Shown: piece by piece, positions 47,055 to 56,680 of the stretch
How the letters are laid out: the number at the start of each line of letters is the position of its first letter
Numbering within the stretch: position 1 is the stretch's first letter
Origin: Chelativorans multitrophicus
GTDB taxonomy: Bacteria > Pseudomonadota > Alphaproteobacteria > Rhizobiales > Rhizobiaceae
DNA: 64,000 bases
Assembly (NCBI RefSeq): GCF_011317445.1
Contig: NZ_JAAAPL010000001.1
Coordinates: 124,001 to 188,000 of the forward strand
Direction of reading: 5' to 3'
The notes under the pieces: model-generated
Databases searched by the model: none
Told to the model about the DNA's origin: nothing
The model's input: only the letters and a program-made list of their open reading frames with translations
Translations under genes and position numbers: made by a program

Positions 47055-47083
47055 ATATAGATGCATATGCGCGGCAATGCAAG
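47055..47083 (-). promoter_or_regulatory. Likely rpsB promoter (CTTGCA-N17-CTATAT)
   Basis: On the minus strand CTTGCA (47083-47078) and CTATAT (47060-47055) are separated by exactly 17 bases, a close match to the rhizobial housekeeping consensus CTTGAC-N17-CTATAT. It lies about 115 bases before the rpsB ATG, leaving a leader of roughly 110 bases. The -10 is part of a perfect 8-bp inverted repeat, GCGCATAT...ATATGCGC (47051-47072). Confidence 0.65.
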
Positions 47084-47094
47084 CCTGAGCCCGA

Positions 47095-47931
47095 TCAGTT
47101 CTTCTCTTCCGGCTCGCAGGGCTGCGGATCAAAGACAGTCAAATCAACAAGCTTTGCCGTCATGGAGTACTCCGCGTAACGGATGACCATGTCGCGCTGC
47201 ACGCCGCCTTCATGCAGCTTGAAGCTCACATTGTAGTCGCTGGTCTCCTCACCCTTTTCTTCATCGTCTTCCGTGCCGTTGAAATAGGCCGCCGTCACCG
47301 GGCGGAACTTATCCTCCGCCAGTGATCCCAGCGCCTTTCTCTCCGGGTCGTCGCCTTCCACCGCCTTGGGATCGCCGACTACGATGGATACCTGGACGGC
47401 CTGGTCGGCGAATTCCGTTCCGTCGAAGATCGCGGTCTCGTAGAAGCGCTGGCCCGCCTGAGCCTTCTCCAAAAGCTCGCGCAATTGGGCGGTCGGGAAG
47501 AGCGTGGGCGCAAACTTCTTTTCGGTCGCCTCCGGCTGCTCGTAGGAAACGATCGTGTTGTTTGCATCGAGCTTCGCCGTTCCCCTCACCTCGCTTTCCG
47601 GCTGTTCATCCACGAAGGATTTGGTCACAAAACGCAGCGTCTTGCTGTCGCTGGATTCGAAGCTTGTCACCTGCTGATCCACGAGATTCGGCCCCTCTGC
47701 CGTCTCAAAGCGCATGACAATACGGGACTTCAGGGTGTAGCCTTCACAGTCGGAACCGGAAAATTCGAAAACCCAGCGGCCGGTCAGCCCGTCGATGTCG
47801 GTCTCGTCACTTGTTTCAAGGAGTGCCAGATCGTAGACAGCCCGATGCGGCATAAGCGGTTGGGCCGAGGCGGCGCCAATCGTGGCCGATAACGTCGAAA
47901 CAAAAATTAGGGCGAGGCGCGACAGGCGCAT
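47095..47931 (-). CDS. eipB: Cell envelope integrity protein EipB (DUF1849)
   Basis: Periplasmic protein of about 278 residues. In Brucella EipB is a beta-spiral protein required for envelope integrity. The signal peptide is MRLSRLALIFVSTLSATIGA. Two cysteines, in SDCEGYTL and at the C-terminus in PQPCEPEE, fit the known family disulfide. GGAG lies 6 bases before ATG 47931; ATGs at 47946 and 47937 are alternatives. It is the gene before rpsB on the same strand, with its 3' end next to the rpsB promoter. Confidence 0.9.
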   Translation of the reverse strand: MRLSRLALIFVSTLSATIGAASAQPLMPHRAVYDLALLETSDETDIDGLTGRWVFEFSGSDCEGYTLKSRIVMRFETAEGPNLVDQQVTSFESSDSKTLRFVTKSFVDEQPESEVRGTAKLDANNTIVSYEQPEATEKKFAPTLFPTAQLRELLEKAQAGQRFYETAIFDGTEFADQAVQVSIVVGDPKAVEGDDPERKALGSLAEDKFRPVTAAYFNGTEDDEEKGEETSDYNVSFKLHEGGVQRDMVIRYAEYSMTAKLVDLTVFDPQPCEPEEKN

Positions 47932-48044
47932 TGGCATCTCCGTCATCGAACGGTTTCATATCGGGCTTAACAGATTACCGTGGGCCTTTGTCGTGACGAA
48001 AGATAGGCGATCATGCAAGGGCTGACACAGCGAGGGACAATAAA

Positions 48045-48521
48045 ATGAGCGATGCGATCGACAAAAGGCTTCTGGAACTGGGCGTCGAACTGCCAAATCC
48101 CGCTGCACCCGCGGCCAACTACGTTTCATATGTCCAAACCGGCGATCTTTTGTTCATTTCAGGTCAATTGCCGATCAAGGACGGCAAACTGATGGCAATG
48201 GGCCTTTTGGGCCGGGAGCTCGGGACCGAGGCCGGCAAGCTCGCCGCCAAATGGTCCGCGGTTAACGTGCTCGCTCAGGTTCGCGCCGCATTGGGAGACC
48301 TCGAACGCATCAAGCGGATCGTGCGGATCACGATCTTCGTGGCGTCCACCCCCGACTATGTCGAGCATCATGTGGTCGCCAACGGAGCGTCGGACTTCCT
48401 CGTTGCCGCATTGGGCGATCGCGGCCGGCATGCGCGGGCGGCAATAGGCATGGCCTCCCTCCCCCTCAACGCTCCAGTTGAAATCGATGCCATCATCGAG
48501 GTGGCTCAGGACGTTTCATGA
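48045..48521 (+). CDS. RidA family protein
   Basis: YjgF/YER057c/UK114 family, 158 residues. Canonical RidA hydrolyses reactive enamine/imine intermediates from PLP enzymes. The core region GDLLFISGQLPIKDGKL and the LERIKRIVRITIFVAST segment are seen, but the length and sequence are of the longer YjgF-like group, where the catalytic Arg of RidA is less conserved, so imine deaminase activity is uncertain. Overlaps the next gene by 4 bases. Confidence 0.88.
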   Translation: MSDAIDKRLLELGVELPNPAAPAANYVSYVQTGDLLFISGQLPIKDGKLMAMGLLGRELGTEAGKLAAKWSAVNVLAQVRAALGDLERIKRIVRITIFVASTPDYVEHHVVANGASDFLVAALGDRGRHARAAIGMASLPLNAPVEIDAIIEVAQDVS

Positions 48522-49228
48522 ACGACCTTTCCTGGCTGACCGCGCGGCCCATCGCACATCGCGGCTTCCATGACATGAACAACGCGCGGTGGGAAAATAC
48601 GCTTGCCGCTTTCGGCGCTGCGGTCGAGCGCGGCTACGCAATCGAGTGCGATGTGCAGCTGAGCAGCGACGGCTCGCCTGTCGTCTTTCACGATCACGAC
48701 CTGGCGAGGCTCACCGGCGCGGAGGGCCAGGTCTGGCAACGCACGGCCGCGGAATTATGCGCCCTATCCGTGGGTGGCACCGCGGAGCGGGTTCCGGCGC
48801 TTTCAGAGATGCTGAACCATGTCAACGGCGCGGTGCCGCTCGTGATCGAACTCAAGGGCGTTCCCGGCCACGACACGGGCCTCGTGGACAGTGTTTTGAA
48901 AAGCCTGCGCGGCTATCGCGGCGAGGTGGCGCTGATGTCCTTCGATCACTGGATCATCCGGGAACTCGCGCGAAAGGCGGAAAATTTGCCGATAGGGCTT
49001 ACCGCCGAGGGTGAATCCGACAGCGCGCTCGAAGCGCATTTCTCCATGCTCGGCCACCATATCTCCTTTGTCTCCTATGCGGTGGCGCATGTTCCCAATC
49101 CCTTCATCTCCTTCGTGCGCCAGCGGCTTTCCATGCCGGTCATCACCTGGACGGTGCGCAACCAGGTGGATCTGGAAAAGTCGTTCCGATATGCCGACCA
49201 GATCACTTTCGAAGGTTTTGCGCCTTGA
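48518..49228 (+). CDS. Glycerophosphodiester phosphodiesterase
   Basis: Hydrolyses glycerophosphodiesters to glycerol-3-phosphate and an alcohol. 236 residues, TIM barrel. Catalytic and metal residues: H14-R15 in IAHRGFH, E43 and D45 in IECDVQLS, and H58/H60 in VFHDHD. No signal peptide, so cytoplasmic (UgpQ-like). Coupled to the RidA-family gene by ATGA. Confidence 0.93.
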   Translation: MNDLSWLTARPIAHRGFHDMNNARWENTLAAFGAAVERGYAIECDVQLSSDGSPVVFHDHDLARLTGAEGQVWQRTAAELCALSVGGTAERVPALSEMLNHVNGAVPLVIELKGVPGHDTGLVDSVLKSLRGYRGEVALMSFDHWIIRELARKAENLPIGLTAEGESDSALEAHFSMLGHHISFVSYAVAHVPNPFISFVRQRLSMPVITWTVRNQVDLEKSFRYADQITFEGFAP

Positions 49229-49270
49229 GGATGGTGAAAGACACGGTGTCAGAGCCTATGTTCTGATGCG

Positions 49271-50464
49271 ATGGCGACAAGACACGACAGGGATGGCGGG
49301 CAAACGACGGCGAATTTGACGATCGCAACGGGTCTCGATGCCTTCACGCGCAAGGAATGGGCAACGCTGGCCGGCACGACGCGAAGCGACAGCGACTATA
49401 ATCCCTTTATTTCTCATGAATTTTTGGCCGCGCTCGAAGAGAGCGGCTGCGCCGCGCGCCGCACGGGCTGGCTCCCTCAGCATCTGCGGCTCGAAGACGC
49501 AAACGGCAGTCTTCTGGGCGTGGTGCCTTGCTATCTCAAATCCCACAGCAAGGGCGAATATGTCTTCGACTATGGCTGGGCGGACGCTTTCGAGCGCGCA
49601 GGCGGCCAATACTACCCGAAACTCCAGGTTTCCGTGCCCTTCACGCCCGTAACGGGTCCGCGCCTCCTCGCAAGCAAGGATGCCGATCCGGATGCCGTGC
49701 GCCAAGCATTGGCGGAAGGCCTCAAGACGCTGACCGACCGGCTCGGGGTCTCATCTCTCCACGTCACCTTCGCGCCCCGGAGCGAAACCGAGGTGCTGAG
49801 CCATGCCGGCTTCCTCACGCGCACCGATCAGCAGTTTCATTTCTTCAACGAAGGCTACGGTTCCTACGAGGATTTCCTGGAGGCCCTTGCGTCACGTAAG
49901 CGCAAGGCGCTGAAAAAGGAGCGGCGGACGGCGGTCGAAGCAGGCATGGAAATTGAGTGGCTCACAGGACGCGATATCACCGAGGCCGCCTGGGACGATT
50001 TCTTTGCGTTCTATATGGATACGGCCAGCCGCAAATGGGGCCGGCCCTATCTCAACCGGCTCTTCTTTTCGCTCATCGGCGAGCGGATGGCAGACGATAT
50101 CCTCCTCGTCATGGCAAAGCGCGGGAGCCGCTATATCGCGGGCGCCATCAATTTCATCGGTTCGGATGCGCTCTATGGCCGCAACTGGGGTGCGATCGAG
50201 CACCATCCCTTTTTGCATTTCGAGGTCTGCTATCACCAGGCAATAGAGTTTGCCATCGCCAAAGGGCTGAAGCGCGTCGAGGCCGGGGCCCAGGGCGAAC
50301 ACAAACTCGCGCGCGGATATCTTCCCGTCACCACATATTCCGCCCATTACATTGCCCATCCCGGACTGCGCCGCGCAGTGGCCGATTATCTCTCCCGCGA
50401 GCGCCGCGAGGTCGAGGCCATCGGCGATTTCCTGACAGAGCATTCGCCCTATAAAAAGGGATGA
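49271..50464 (+). CDS. FemAB/GNAT-like acyltransferase (DUF482 family)
   Basis: A 397-residue protein of the DUF482 group, annotated as peptidogalycan biosynthesis/recognition or GNAT-family N-acetyltransferase. Recognised by the N-terminal NPFISHEFLAALEESG, FDYGWADAFERAGGQYYPKL, ALASRKRKALKKERR, GRNWGAIEHHPFLHFEVCYH and QGEHKLARGYLP. Likely an aminoacyl or acyl transferase acting on cytoplasmic substrates; the donor and acceptor are unknown. Part of the plus-strand run RidA-GDPD-this-HIT-GT25. Confidence 0.85.
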   Translation: MATRHDRDGGQTTANLTIATGLDAFTRKEWATLAGTTRSDSDYNPFISHEFLAALEESGCAARRTGWLPQHLRLEDANGSLLGVVPCYLKSHSKGEYVFDYGWADAFERAGGQYYPKLQVSVPFTPVTGPRLLASKDADPDAVRQALAEGLKTLTDRLGVSSLHVTFAPRSETEVLSHAGFLTRTDQQFHFFNEGYGSYEDFLEALASRKRKALKKERRTAVEAGMEIEWLTGRDITEAAWDDFFAFYMDTASRKWGRPYLNRLFFSLIGERMADDILLVMAKRGSRYIAGAINFIGSDALYGRNWGAIEHHPFLHFEVCYHQAIEFAIAKGLKRVEAGAQGEHKLARGYLPVTTYSAHYIAHPGLRRAVADYLSRERREVEAIGDFLTEHSPYKKG

Positions 50465-50558
50465 TGGGCGTCCACGCTAAAAAGTCGGGCTTGACCGGAA
50501 CGCCGACACCTCCCAAACATCAGCGCGGCCAATCTTCGCATACGAGAGCGAGTCCAGC

Positions 50559-50996
50559 ATGACCTATGACAACGACAATCCCTTCGCCAAGATCCTGCGC
50601 GGGGAACTGCCGGCGCAAAAGATTTACGAGGATGCCGAGACGCTCGCCTTCATGGACATCATGCCCCGCAGTCCGGGGCATTGCCTGGTCATCCCCAAGC
50701 GTCCCTCGCGCAACATTCTCGATGCGGATCCAGCGGTGCTCACCGCGCTCATCCAAACCGCCCAGAAGCTTTCCAAGGCGGTTATGACCGCCTTTCAGGC
50801 CGATGGTGTCAGGATTGCGCAGTACAACGAGCCCGCCTCCGGCCAAACCGTCTTTCATTTGCATATACACGTCATCCCCTGCTTCGCAGGCAGGAGCCTC
50901 GGTCCCGAAGGCGGGCCGATGGAAAAGCCGGACATCCTGGCTGAGAACGCACGCAAAATCCGCGAGGCGCTGGAAGCGGCTGAGGCGGAAAGCTGA
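50559..50996 (+). CDS. HIT family protein
   Basis: Histidine-triad nucleotide hydrolase or transferase, 145 residues. The triad is H100-x-H102-x-H104 in FHLHIHVIP, and the earlier motif SPGHCLVIPKRPSRN (about 38-52) binds the nucleotide. The substrate is not predictable. Ends 2 bases before the GT25 gene. Confidence 0.94.
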   Translation: MTYDNDNPFAKILRGELPAQKIYEDAETLAFMDIMPRSPGHCLVIPKRPSRNILDADPAVLTALIQTAQKLSKAVMTAFQADGVRIAQYNEPASGQTVFHLHIHVIPCFAGRSLGPEGGPMEKPDILAENARKIREALEAAEAES

Positions 50997-50998
50997 TC

Positions 50999-51724
50999 GT
51001 GGATATCCCTGTTTTGGTCATCAATCTCGACCGCTCGAAGGAACGGTGGGAGGGCTTGGCGGCTCGCGCCGCGGCGATCGATATTTTCCCCGAACGTGTT
51101 CAGGCCGTGGATGGGAATGCGATCGAGCCCTCGGAGCGGCGGGAGTTGCAGCTGCGAAAGTTCCAGCTATGGCACGGCCGAAGGCCGATGGGCGGGGAAT
51201 ATGGCTGCTATATGAGCCATATGCGCGCTCTTGACCGGGTGATTGCCGCAGGCTGGCCCTATGCAGTTATTCTTGAAGACGATGCCGAGTTTCTGCCGGA
51301 CTTCGCGCCTCGTCTCCGGGCGCTGACGCGGCTCGATCTCAAACCGGATCTCGTGAAGCTCTATAACCACAGGACGAAGGGATTCCTAACGAAAGCGAAG
51401 ACGGAGGCCGGCGACCATGTGGGTCGTTGCATCCATGGTCCGCTGGGTTCGTCCATGGGATATCTTGTTTCCGGCGAGGGTGCGGCCAAGCTTCGGGCGG
51501 GGGCACTTCCCATGTTCCTGCCGTATGATATCGCGCTGGAGCGCGGCTGGGCACATGGCCTGCGCGTCTACATCACGCGCAAACCGCTCTTAAAGCCCGC
51601 GCGCTCAGGCTCCACCATCGGCGGCTATAAGAAGACCAAATTTCCATTCTATATGCGCATCCCGACCGCTCTCTTTCGCGGCCAGGACTATTTGCGGCGG
51701 ACGCTTTACGCTGTTTTCAGCTGA
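50999..51724 (+). CDS. Glycosyltransferase family 25 (LPS glycan type)
   Basis: A 241-residue GT25 enzyme, typically a beta-galactosyl or glucosyl transferase of LPS core or surface glycans. N-terminal signature IPVLVINLDRSKERW (3-17), GEYGCYMSHMRAL, then AVILEDDAEFLP with the EDD metal motif, and the C-terminal basic stretch after KKTKFPFYM. The start is GTG 50999. The 3' end overlaps the convergent O-antigen ligase-like gene by 19 bases; together they hint at a small surface polysaccharide locus. Confidence 0.9.
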   Translation: MDIPVLVINLDRSKERWEGLAARAAAIDIFPERVQAVDGNAIEPSERRELQLRKFQLWHGRRPMGGEYGCYMSHMRALDRVIAAGWPYAVILEDDAEFLPDFAPRLRALTRLDLKPDLVKLYNHRTKGFLTKAKTEAGDHVGRCIHGPLGSSMGYLVSGEGAAKLRAGALPMFLPYDIALERGWAHGLRVYITRKPLLKPARSGSTIGGYKKTKFPFYMRIPTALFRGQDYLRRTLYAVFS

Positions 51725-52965
51725 AAAGGCCGCCGCACGTTCCGCCAGAAGGCCTCCTTCTTGAGGTACAGAAGCAGCGATACGAGGAAGATGGCGATCA
51801 AGGCCATGTTCCGGTCCGCCAAGAGCAATCCGTGCAATGCGCCATAGGTCAGGAGCGAGGCGAAGAACAGCACCGTCGCCTCGCGAATTTCCGGCAGGCC
51901 GCTCGCCCAAAGTCTCCAACAAACTGCCAGGAAGAATCCCAGCATCACGACGAGGCCGATGATCCCGCGCACGCGCAGCTCGTCCAGAACGAAATTGTGC
52001 ACATGAATATAGGGGGAAAAGGTGGCTCGCTGCTCCTGCGGGGTAGATCGTATGATTTCCCGCATGCTCGCATCGCCGCCGCTGCCGATAAGCGGATGAC
52101 TGCGAATAACTTCAATCGCCTTTTGCCACAGCGTTAGTCGAATTTCGAGGCCAGTAAGGGGGGCGTCCTCTTCGCCGGGGTTCTGCATCGTGGAATCGAT
52201 CTCGGCGAAGGTGTAGTCGACCCGATTGGCGATCGACCCGGCAAGTTCGTAGCCGATCGCGCCCAGCCCAAGAAAAAAGACCAGCATGACCACGGCTGCG
52301 CTTCTCAGACTCATGCGAAGCGCGCCATTCGCCAGCTGGCGACGCATCGCAAAAAGATCGAAGAGGAGGCCCAGGGCGAAGACGGGAAGCACGGATCGCG
52401 TGCCCGTCATAATCACCGCTAGGGCAGCGAGGTAAAACCAAAGCCGGGAATTGGGAAGAAACCGGGGCGGATTTCGCACCGGCATGCGCGAGAGCACGCC
52501 CACGACCACAATGACGAAGGCTGTATTGGCCGCATTGCCGCCCAGGCCGATGCGCACCAACCCTCCCACCATCTCGAACGCTCCTACAACCAGAGCGAGA
52601 ATCAGGCCTGCCCTTGCGCCGAGCACGATCTGACGCAGCGGGTCCTTTATCAATACGACACCGGGAAAAAGCGTGATGCCGAGCAACAGGTAAAGGGGAT
52701 AACCGATCCAGCGAATCTCCTCGGGCAAGTTGCCGTGGATCAGACCGATTACTATTGCACAGCCGGCATAGAGGCAGGCGCCCGTCGCATAGACCGGATC
52801 TATGGAACGGATCGAGCGGTGCATGCCAGTAATGAGATAAATGCCGATACCCGCAAAAAATCCGAAGAGCAGCACATCCAGCTTTACCTTCACCACGAGG
52901 CAGGCGACAGCAATGGAGAGGAGGACCGGGTCGTAGTGTCTGCGCCAGAGGAGGAAACGGAACAT
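51706..52965 (-). CDS. O-antigen ligase (Wzy/WaaL-like) family membrane protein
   Basis: An integral membrane protein of 419 residues with about 10-12 hydrophobic helices. The large periplasmic loop (about 260-330) contains the Wzy_C-like segment IGSGGDASMREIIRS, and a following SPYIHVHNFVLDELRVRG segment with His matches the conserved region of this family. ATG 52965 is preferred: AGGA lies about 5 bases upstream; the frame also opens at 53007. Whether it ligates O-antigen or polymerises repeats is not decidable by eye. Monocistronic, convergent with the GT25 gene. Confidence 0.85.
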   Translation of the reverse strand: MFRFLLWRRHYDPVLLSIAVACLVVKVKLDVLLFGFFAGIGIYLITGMHRSIRSIDPVYATGACLYAGCAIVIGLIHGNLPEEIRWIGYPLYLLLGITLFPGVVLIKDPLRQIVLGARAGLILALVVGAFEMVGGLVRIGLGGNAANTAFVIVVVGVLSRMPVRNPPRFLPNSRLWFYLAALAVIMTGTRSVLPVFALGLLFDLFAMRRQLANGALRMSLRSAAVVMLVFFLGLGAIGYELAGSIANRVDYTFAEIDSTMQNPGEEDAPLTGLEIRLTLWQKAIEVIRSHPLIGSGGDASMREIIRSTPQEQRATFSPYIHVHNFVLDELRVRGIIGLVVMLGFFLAVCWRLWASGLPEIREATVLFFASLLTYGALHGLLLADRNMALIAIFLVSLLLYLKKEAFWRNVRRPFQLKTA

Positions 52966-53317
52966 TATTCCTGCTTTAGGTGGCACCGTGCTTCCTTCCC
53001 TTGCCAAAAGATATATACGCCGGAATTATTTCTACTCTAAGTTGATGTCTATTCACACCGCTCGAAGTTGGTGTGGATATCATAGCGCGGCCCGCGCACA
53101 ATGGGCTTTTGCATCGAGCAATCCCCTGGATGCGACACGGACCACAACTTTTTTCCGAACGTAAGGCAGGCAACAACCCAAAGCCAACGGCACGAACACC
53201 CGGCCATTGAAAAGCCGGCGCGGCAAACCATTTGCGGCGCCGCTTGCACCGGCCCTTTGCTGAAAAGAAAAATGGCGCGGGCCTGAAACCCACGCCATCA
53301 TTTCTGATACAACCGCG
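52966..53317. other. Intergenic region, about 350 bp
   Basis: Between the starts/ends of two minus-strand genes: it carries the O-antigen ligase gene promoter and the clpA terminator at its right end. Short frames around 53,080-53,290 have no ribosome site or family and I treat them as chance. Confidence 0.5.
53268..53298 (-). terminator. Rho-independent terminator of clpA
   Basis: ATGGCG-C-GGG pairs with CCC-A-CGCCAT (9 paired bases with one mismatch) around a 7-base loop. On the minus strand the hairpin is followed by TTTTTCTTTTC. It starts 20 bases after the clpA stop. Confidence 0.8.
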
Positions 53318-55777
53318 TCAACTCTTGCGCGGCAGCTGCGGCACAAGGCTACGCTTCGGCGGCTCCGGCAGCGCCGGGGGCCGCTTCGCCGCCTTCGGCT
53401 TCGTCTTTTTAGCCGAATTCCGCTTCGCCGCGGTCTTGCGTGCCGGCGGAGATTCGCGTTTTGGCTTCACGGGCGCATCATCAGGGATCGTCTCCAGCTT
53501 CAGGCCGGTTTCACCGCCGTCCTTCGACTCCACTGTGACCTTCACCGTGCCGCCACGCCTGAGCTTGCCAAAGAGCACCTCTTCCGCCAGCGGCTTCTTG
53601 ATGTGCTCCTGGATCACGCGACCGAGCGGGCGGGCGCCCATGCGTTCGTCATAGCCCCTGTCGGCCAGCCAGGCGATTGCCTCCTCGGAAAGGTCAAAGG
53701 TGACCTTCCTCTCGGCAAGCTGTGCTTCGAGCTGCATGACGAACTTTTGCACCACCTGGTGCACAACTGGCATGGGCAGGGAGCCAAAGGCAATGACGGC
53801 ATCGAGCCGGTTGCGAAACTCCGGTGTGAACAGCCGGTTGATCGCCTCCATATCGTCGCCTTCACGCTTGGACGAGCCGAAGCCGATGGCCGGCTTGGCC
53901 ATATCCGCCGCGCCCGCATTGGTCGTCATGATCAGGATGACGTTGCGGAAGTCGATGCGCTTGCCATTATGGTCCGTCAGCTTGCCGTGATCCATGACCT
54001 GCAAGAGAATGTTGAACAGGTCCGGATGCGCCTTCTCGATCTCGTCGAGAAGCAGCACGCAGTGCGGATGCTGATCGACACCGTCGGTCAAAAGCCCGCC
54101 CTGGTCGAAGCCGACATAGCCGGGAGGCGCGCCGATGAGCCGTGAGACCGTGTGGCGCTCCATGTATTCCGACATGTCAAAGCGCAGCAGTTCCACGCCC
54201 AGCGATGCCGCAAGCTGCTTGGCAACCTCCGTCTTGCCGACGCCCGTGGGGCCGGAGAAGAGATAGGAACCAATTGGCTTTTCGGGCTCTCGCAGGCCGG
54301 CGCGGGCAAGCTTGATCGCCGAGGCAAGCGCCTCGATGGCCTTATCCTGGCCGTAGACCACGCGCTTCAATTCGGTTTCGAGCCCCGCCAGCACTTTCTC
54401 GTCGTCGGCCGATACGGTCTTCGGCGGGATACGGGCCATGGTGGCGATGGTGGTCTCGATCTCCTTTACGGTGATCGTCTTGCGCCGCTTGGATTCGGGC
54501 AGGAGCTTCTGCGAGGCGCCGGTCTCGTCGATCACGTCGATCGCCTTGTCGGGCAGCTTGCGGTCGTTGATGTAGCGCGCCGAGAGCTCCACCGCGGCCT
54601 TCACCGCCTCGTTCGTGTACTTCACGCGATGGAAATCTTCGAAATAGGGCTTCAGCCCCTTCATGATCTCGATCGCGTCCAGCACCGTCGGCTCGTTCAC
54701 GTCGATCTTTTGGAACCGGCGCACCAGCGCCCGGTCCTTCTCGAAGAACTGGCGAAACTCCTTGTAAGTCGTTGAGCCGATACAGCGGATTGCGCCCGAG
54801 GAAAGCGCCGGCTTGAGCAGGTTGGACGCATCCATCGCGCCGCCCGACGTAGCGCCGGCACCAATGACCGTATGTATCTCGTCAATGAAGAGGATGGCGC
54901 CGGGGAAATCCTCCAGTTCCTTGACGACCTGCTTCAGCCGCTCCTCGAAGTCGCCGCGATAGCGGGTGCCGGCGAGCAGTGTGCCCATATCGAGCGCGAA
55001 GATAGTAGCATCGGCAAGAACGTCGGGTACGTCGCCTTCCACGATCCGCTTTGCAAGGCCCTCCGCGATCGCGGTTTTGCCCACGCCCGGATCACCCACA
55101 TAGAGCGGGTTGTTCTTGGAACGGCGGCAAAGTACCTGGATCGTGCGGCTGATTTCGCTCTCGCGGCCGATGAGCGGATCGATGCGCCCTGCCCTCGCCT
55201 TCGCGTTCAGATTGACGCAATAGGCCGAAAGCGCGTCCTGCTGCTGCTTCTTCTTGGCTCCTTCCTCCGTCTCCGCGCCGGTCGAGCCCGCCTGGTCCTC
55301 GTCGGCGCCGCGCGGCGTGCGCGCTTCGGAAGCGCCCGGACGCTTGGCGATGCCATGGCTGATATAGTTGACCGCGTCATAGCGGGTCATCTGCTGTTCC
55401 TGCAGGAAGTAAGCGGCGTGGCTCTCGCGCTCGGCGAAGATCGCAACAAGCACATTGGCCCCGGACACCTCTTCCCGGCCCGACGACTGCACATGAATTA
55501 CGGCGCGCTGGATCACGCGCTGAAATCCGGCCGTCGGCTTGGAATCCTCGTCATAACCGGTGACGAGGTTGTCGAGTTCGGTATCGATGTAGTCGGTGAC
55601 GGTGCGCCTCAGCTCGTCCAGATCGACATTGCACGCCCGCATCACGGCGGCCGCGTCATTATCGTCGATCAGTGCGAGCAGCAGGTGCTCGAGCGTCGCA
55701 TATTCATGATGGCGCTCATTGGCATAGGTCAGCGCTTGATGTAGCGCGCGTTCCAGGCCTTGCGAGAAAGCCGGCAT
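53318..55777 (-). CDS. clpA: ATP-dependent Clp protease ATP-binding subunit ClpA
   Basis: Unfoldase that feeds ClpP. 819 residues: an N-domain (about 1-145) for ClpS binding, and two AAA+ modules with Walker A GDPGVGKT (first) and GPTGVGKT (second) and Walker B segments AILFIDEIH and [11 protein letters not shown]. The ClpP-binding loop lies in the second module. A long Lys/Pro/Ala-rich tail (about 755-819), longer than E. coli ClpA, is typical of rhizobia. Lies 8 bases after clpS. Confidence 0.97.
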   Translation of the reverse strand: MPAFSQGLERALHQALTYANERHHEYATLEHLLLALIDDNDAAAVMRACNVDLDELRRTVTDYIDTELDNLVTGYDEDSKPTAGFQRVIQRAVIHVQSSGREEVSGANVLVAIFAERESHAAYFLQEQQMTRYDAVNYISHGIAKRPGASEARTPRGADEDQAGSTGAETEEGAKKKQQQDALSAYCVNLNAKARAGRIDPLIGRESEISRTIQVLCRRSKNNPLYVGDPGVGKTAIAEGLAKRIVEGDVPDVLADATIFALDMGTLLAGTRYRGDFEERLKQVVKELEDFPGAILFIDEIHTVIGAGATSGGAMDASNLLKPALSSGAIRCIGSTTYKEFRQFFEKDRALVRRFQKIDVNEPTVLDAIEIMKGLKPYFEDFHRVKYTNEAVKAAVELSARYINDRKLPDKAIDVIDETGASQKLLPESKRRKTITVKEIETTIATMARIPPKTVSADDEKVLAGLETELKRVVYGQDKAIEALASAIKLARAGLREPEKPIGSYLFSGPTGVGKTEVAKQLAASLGVELLRFDMSEYMERHTVSRLIGAPPGYVGFDQGGLLTDGVDQHPHCVLLLDEIEKAHPDLFNILLQVMDHGKLTDHNGKRIDFRNVILIMTTNAGAADMAKPAIGFGSSKREGDDMEAINRLFTPEFRNRLDAVIAFGSLPMPVVHQVVQKFVMQLEAQLAERKVTFDLSEEAIAWLADRGYDERMGARPLGRVIQEHIKKPLAEEVLFGKLRRGGTVKVTVESKDGGETGLKLETIPDDAPVKPKRESPPARKTAAKRNSAKKTKPKAAKRPPALPEPPKRSLVPQLPRKS

Positions 55778-55785
55778 TCAAAACC

Positions 55786-56136
55786 TCATTTCTTCTCCAT
55801 CACGCATTGCAGCGGATGCTGGTGCTGACGGGCAAAATCCATGACCTGGGACACCTTTGTCTCGGCCACTTCGAACGTGTATATGCCGCACTCGCCCACC
55901 CCATGATTGTGGACATGCAGCATAATCATTGTCGCCGCCTCCCGGTCTTTCTGGAAGAAACGCTCCAGAACATGAACGACGAATTCCATGGGCGTGTAAT
56001 CGTCGTTCAACAGCAGCACGCGATAGAGACTCGGCTTTTTGGTCTTGGTTCTGGTACGGGTGATGACAGCCGTGCCGCGCCCTGTGCTGTTGCCTTCGTC
56101 GTCCCCACGGCTCATCCGCAAAGCGTCGCCTGGCAT
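55786..56136 (-). CDS. clpS: ATP-dependent Clp protease adaptor ClpS
   Basis: N-end rule adaptor that delivers proteins with Leu, Phe, Trp or Tyr N-termini to ClpAP. 116 residues from ATG 56136; the frame runs upstream to 56187, but GAGAG precedes 56136 and the length matches other ClpS. The core [13 protein letters not shown] (41-53) and H76/H78 region, then [15 protein letters not shown], define the ligand pocket. Directly before clpA. Confidence 0.94.
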   Translation of the reverse strand: MPGDALRMSRGDDEGNSTGRGTAVITRTRTKTKKPSLYRVLLLNDDYTPMEFVVHVLERFFQKDREAATMIMLHVHNHGVGECGIYTFEVAETKVSQVMDFARQHQHPLQCVMEKK

Positions 56137-56680
56137 TTTTCTCTCGCCGATCCCAATATTCCCATGCGTTCCGTCATAGCTCCCCATGAGCTATGACATG
56201 TAGGCACCTTATTGGTGATTTTAAGCCCTTCTGGCGTGCTGACAATACGCATTGCACTCCCGCCCCGCTCAAATTTTTCACATGCAGGCCCAGCCATGAT
56301 GAAGGAACGCGGGATGCGCTACGGAATGCCGCGGCTGGGCGATTGTAGTTTGGCTGGGCCACCCCAGGGCCGCACACGATCAATAGATAGGAACCCCATA
56401 CGCTATTTCAAAGGCTATTGAACAATGCCGGGAGGCCACCCTTCGATTAACGATCCTCACCCAATTTAATCGCATTCAGTTGCCGCCTTGCCCCATTGTT
56501 GCCCAATCGGCGGGGGACAGCCGGAAAGGGGCATCCATAAAACAGGATTTAAAAACGCATCGAATGCGAAAAATCCCGTCAAGCGATCGCTCACCATAAC
56601 GAATTGGTAACGAGGGTTACCTAGGGTCAATGAAAAGAACCTGCGGACCCCCGCTGGCCGCGGAAGGAACAATTGCTTTG
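56137..56680. other. Divergent clpS / DD-carboxypeptidase intergenic region
   Basis: About 540 bases, longer than most gaps here. It must carry promoters for clpS and for the carboxypeptidase gene. Fairly AT-rich around 56,400-56,620. I see no tRNA, gene with ribosome site or strong terminator in it. Confidence 0.5.
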
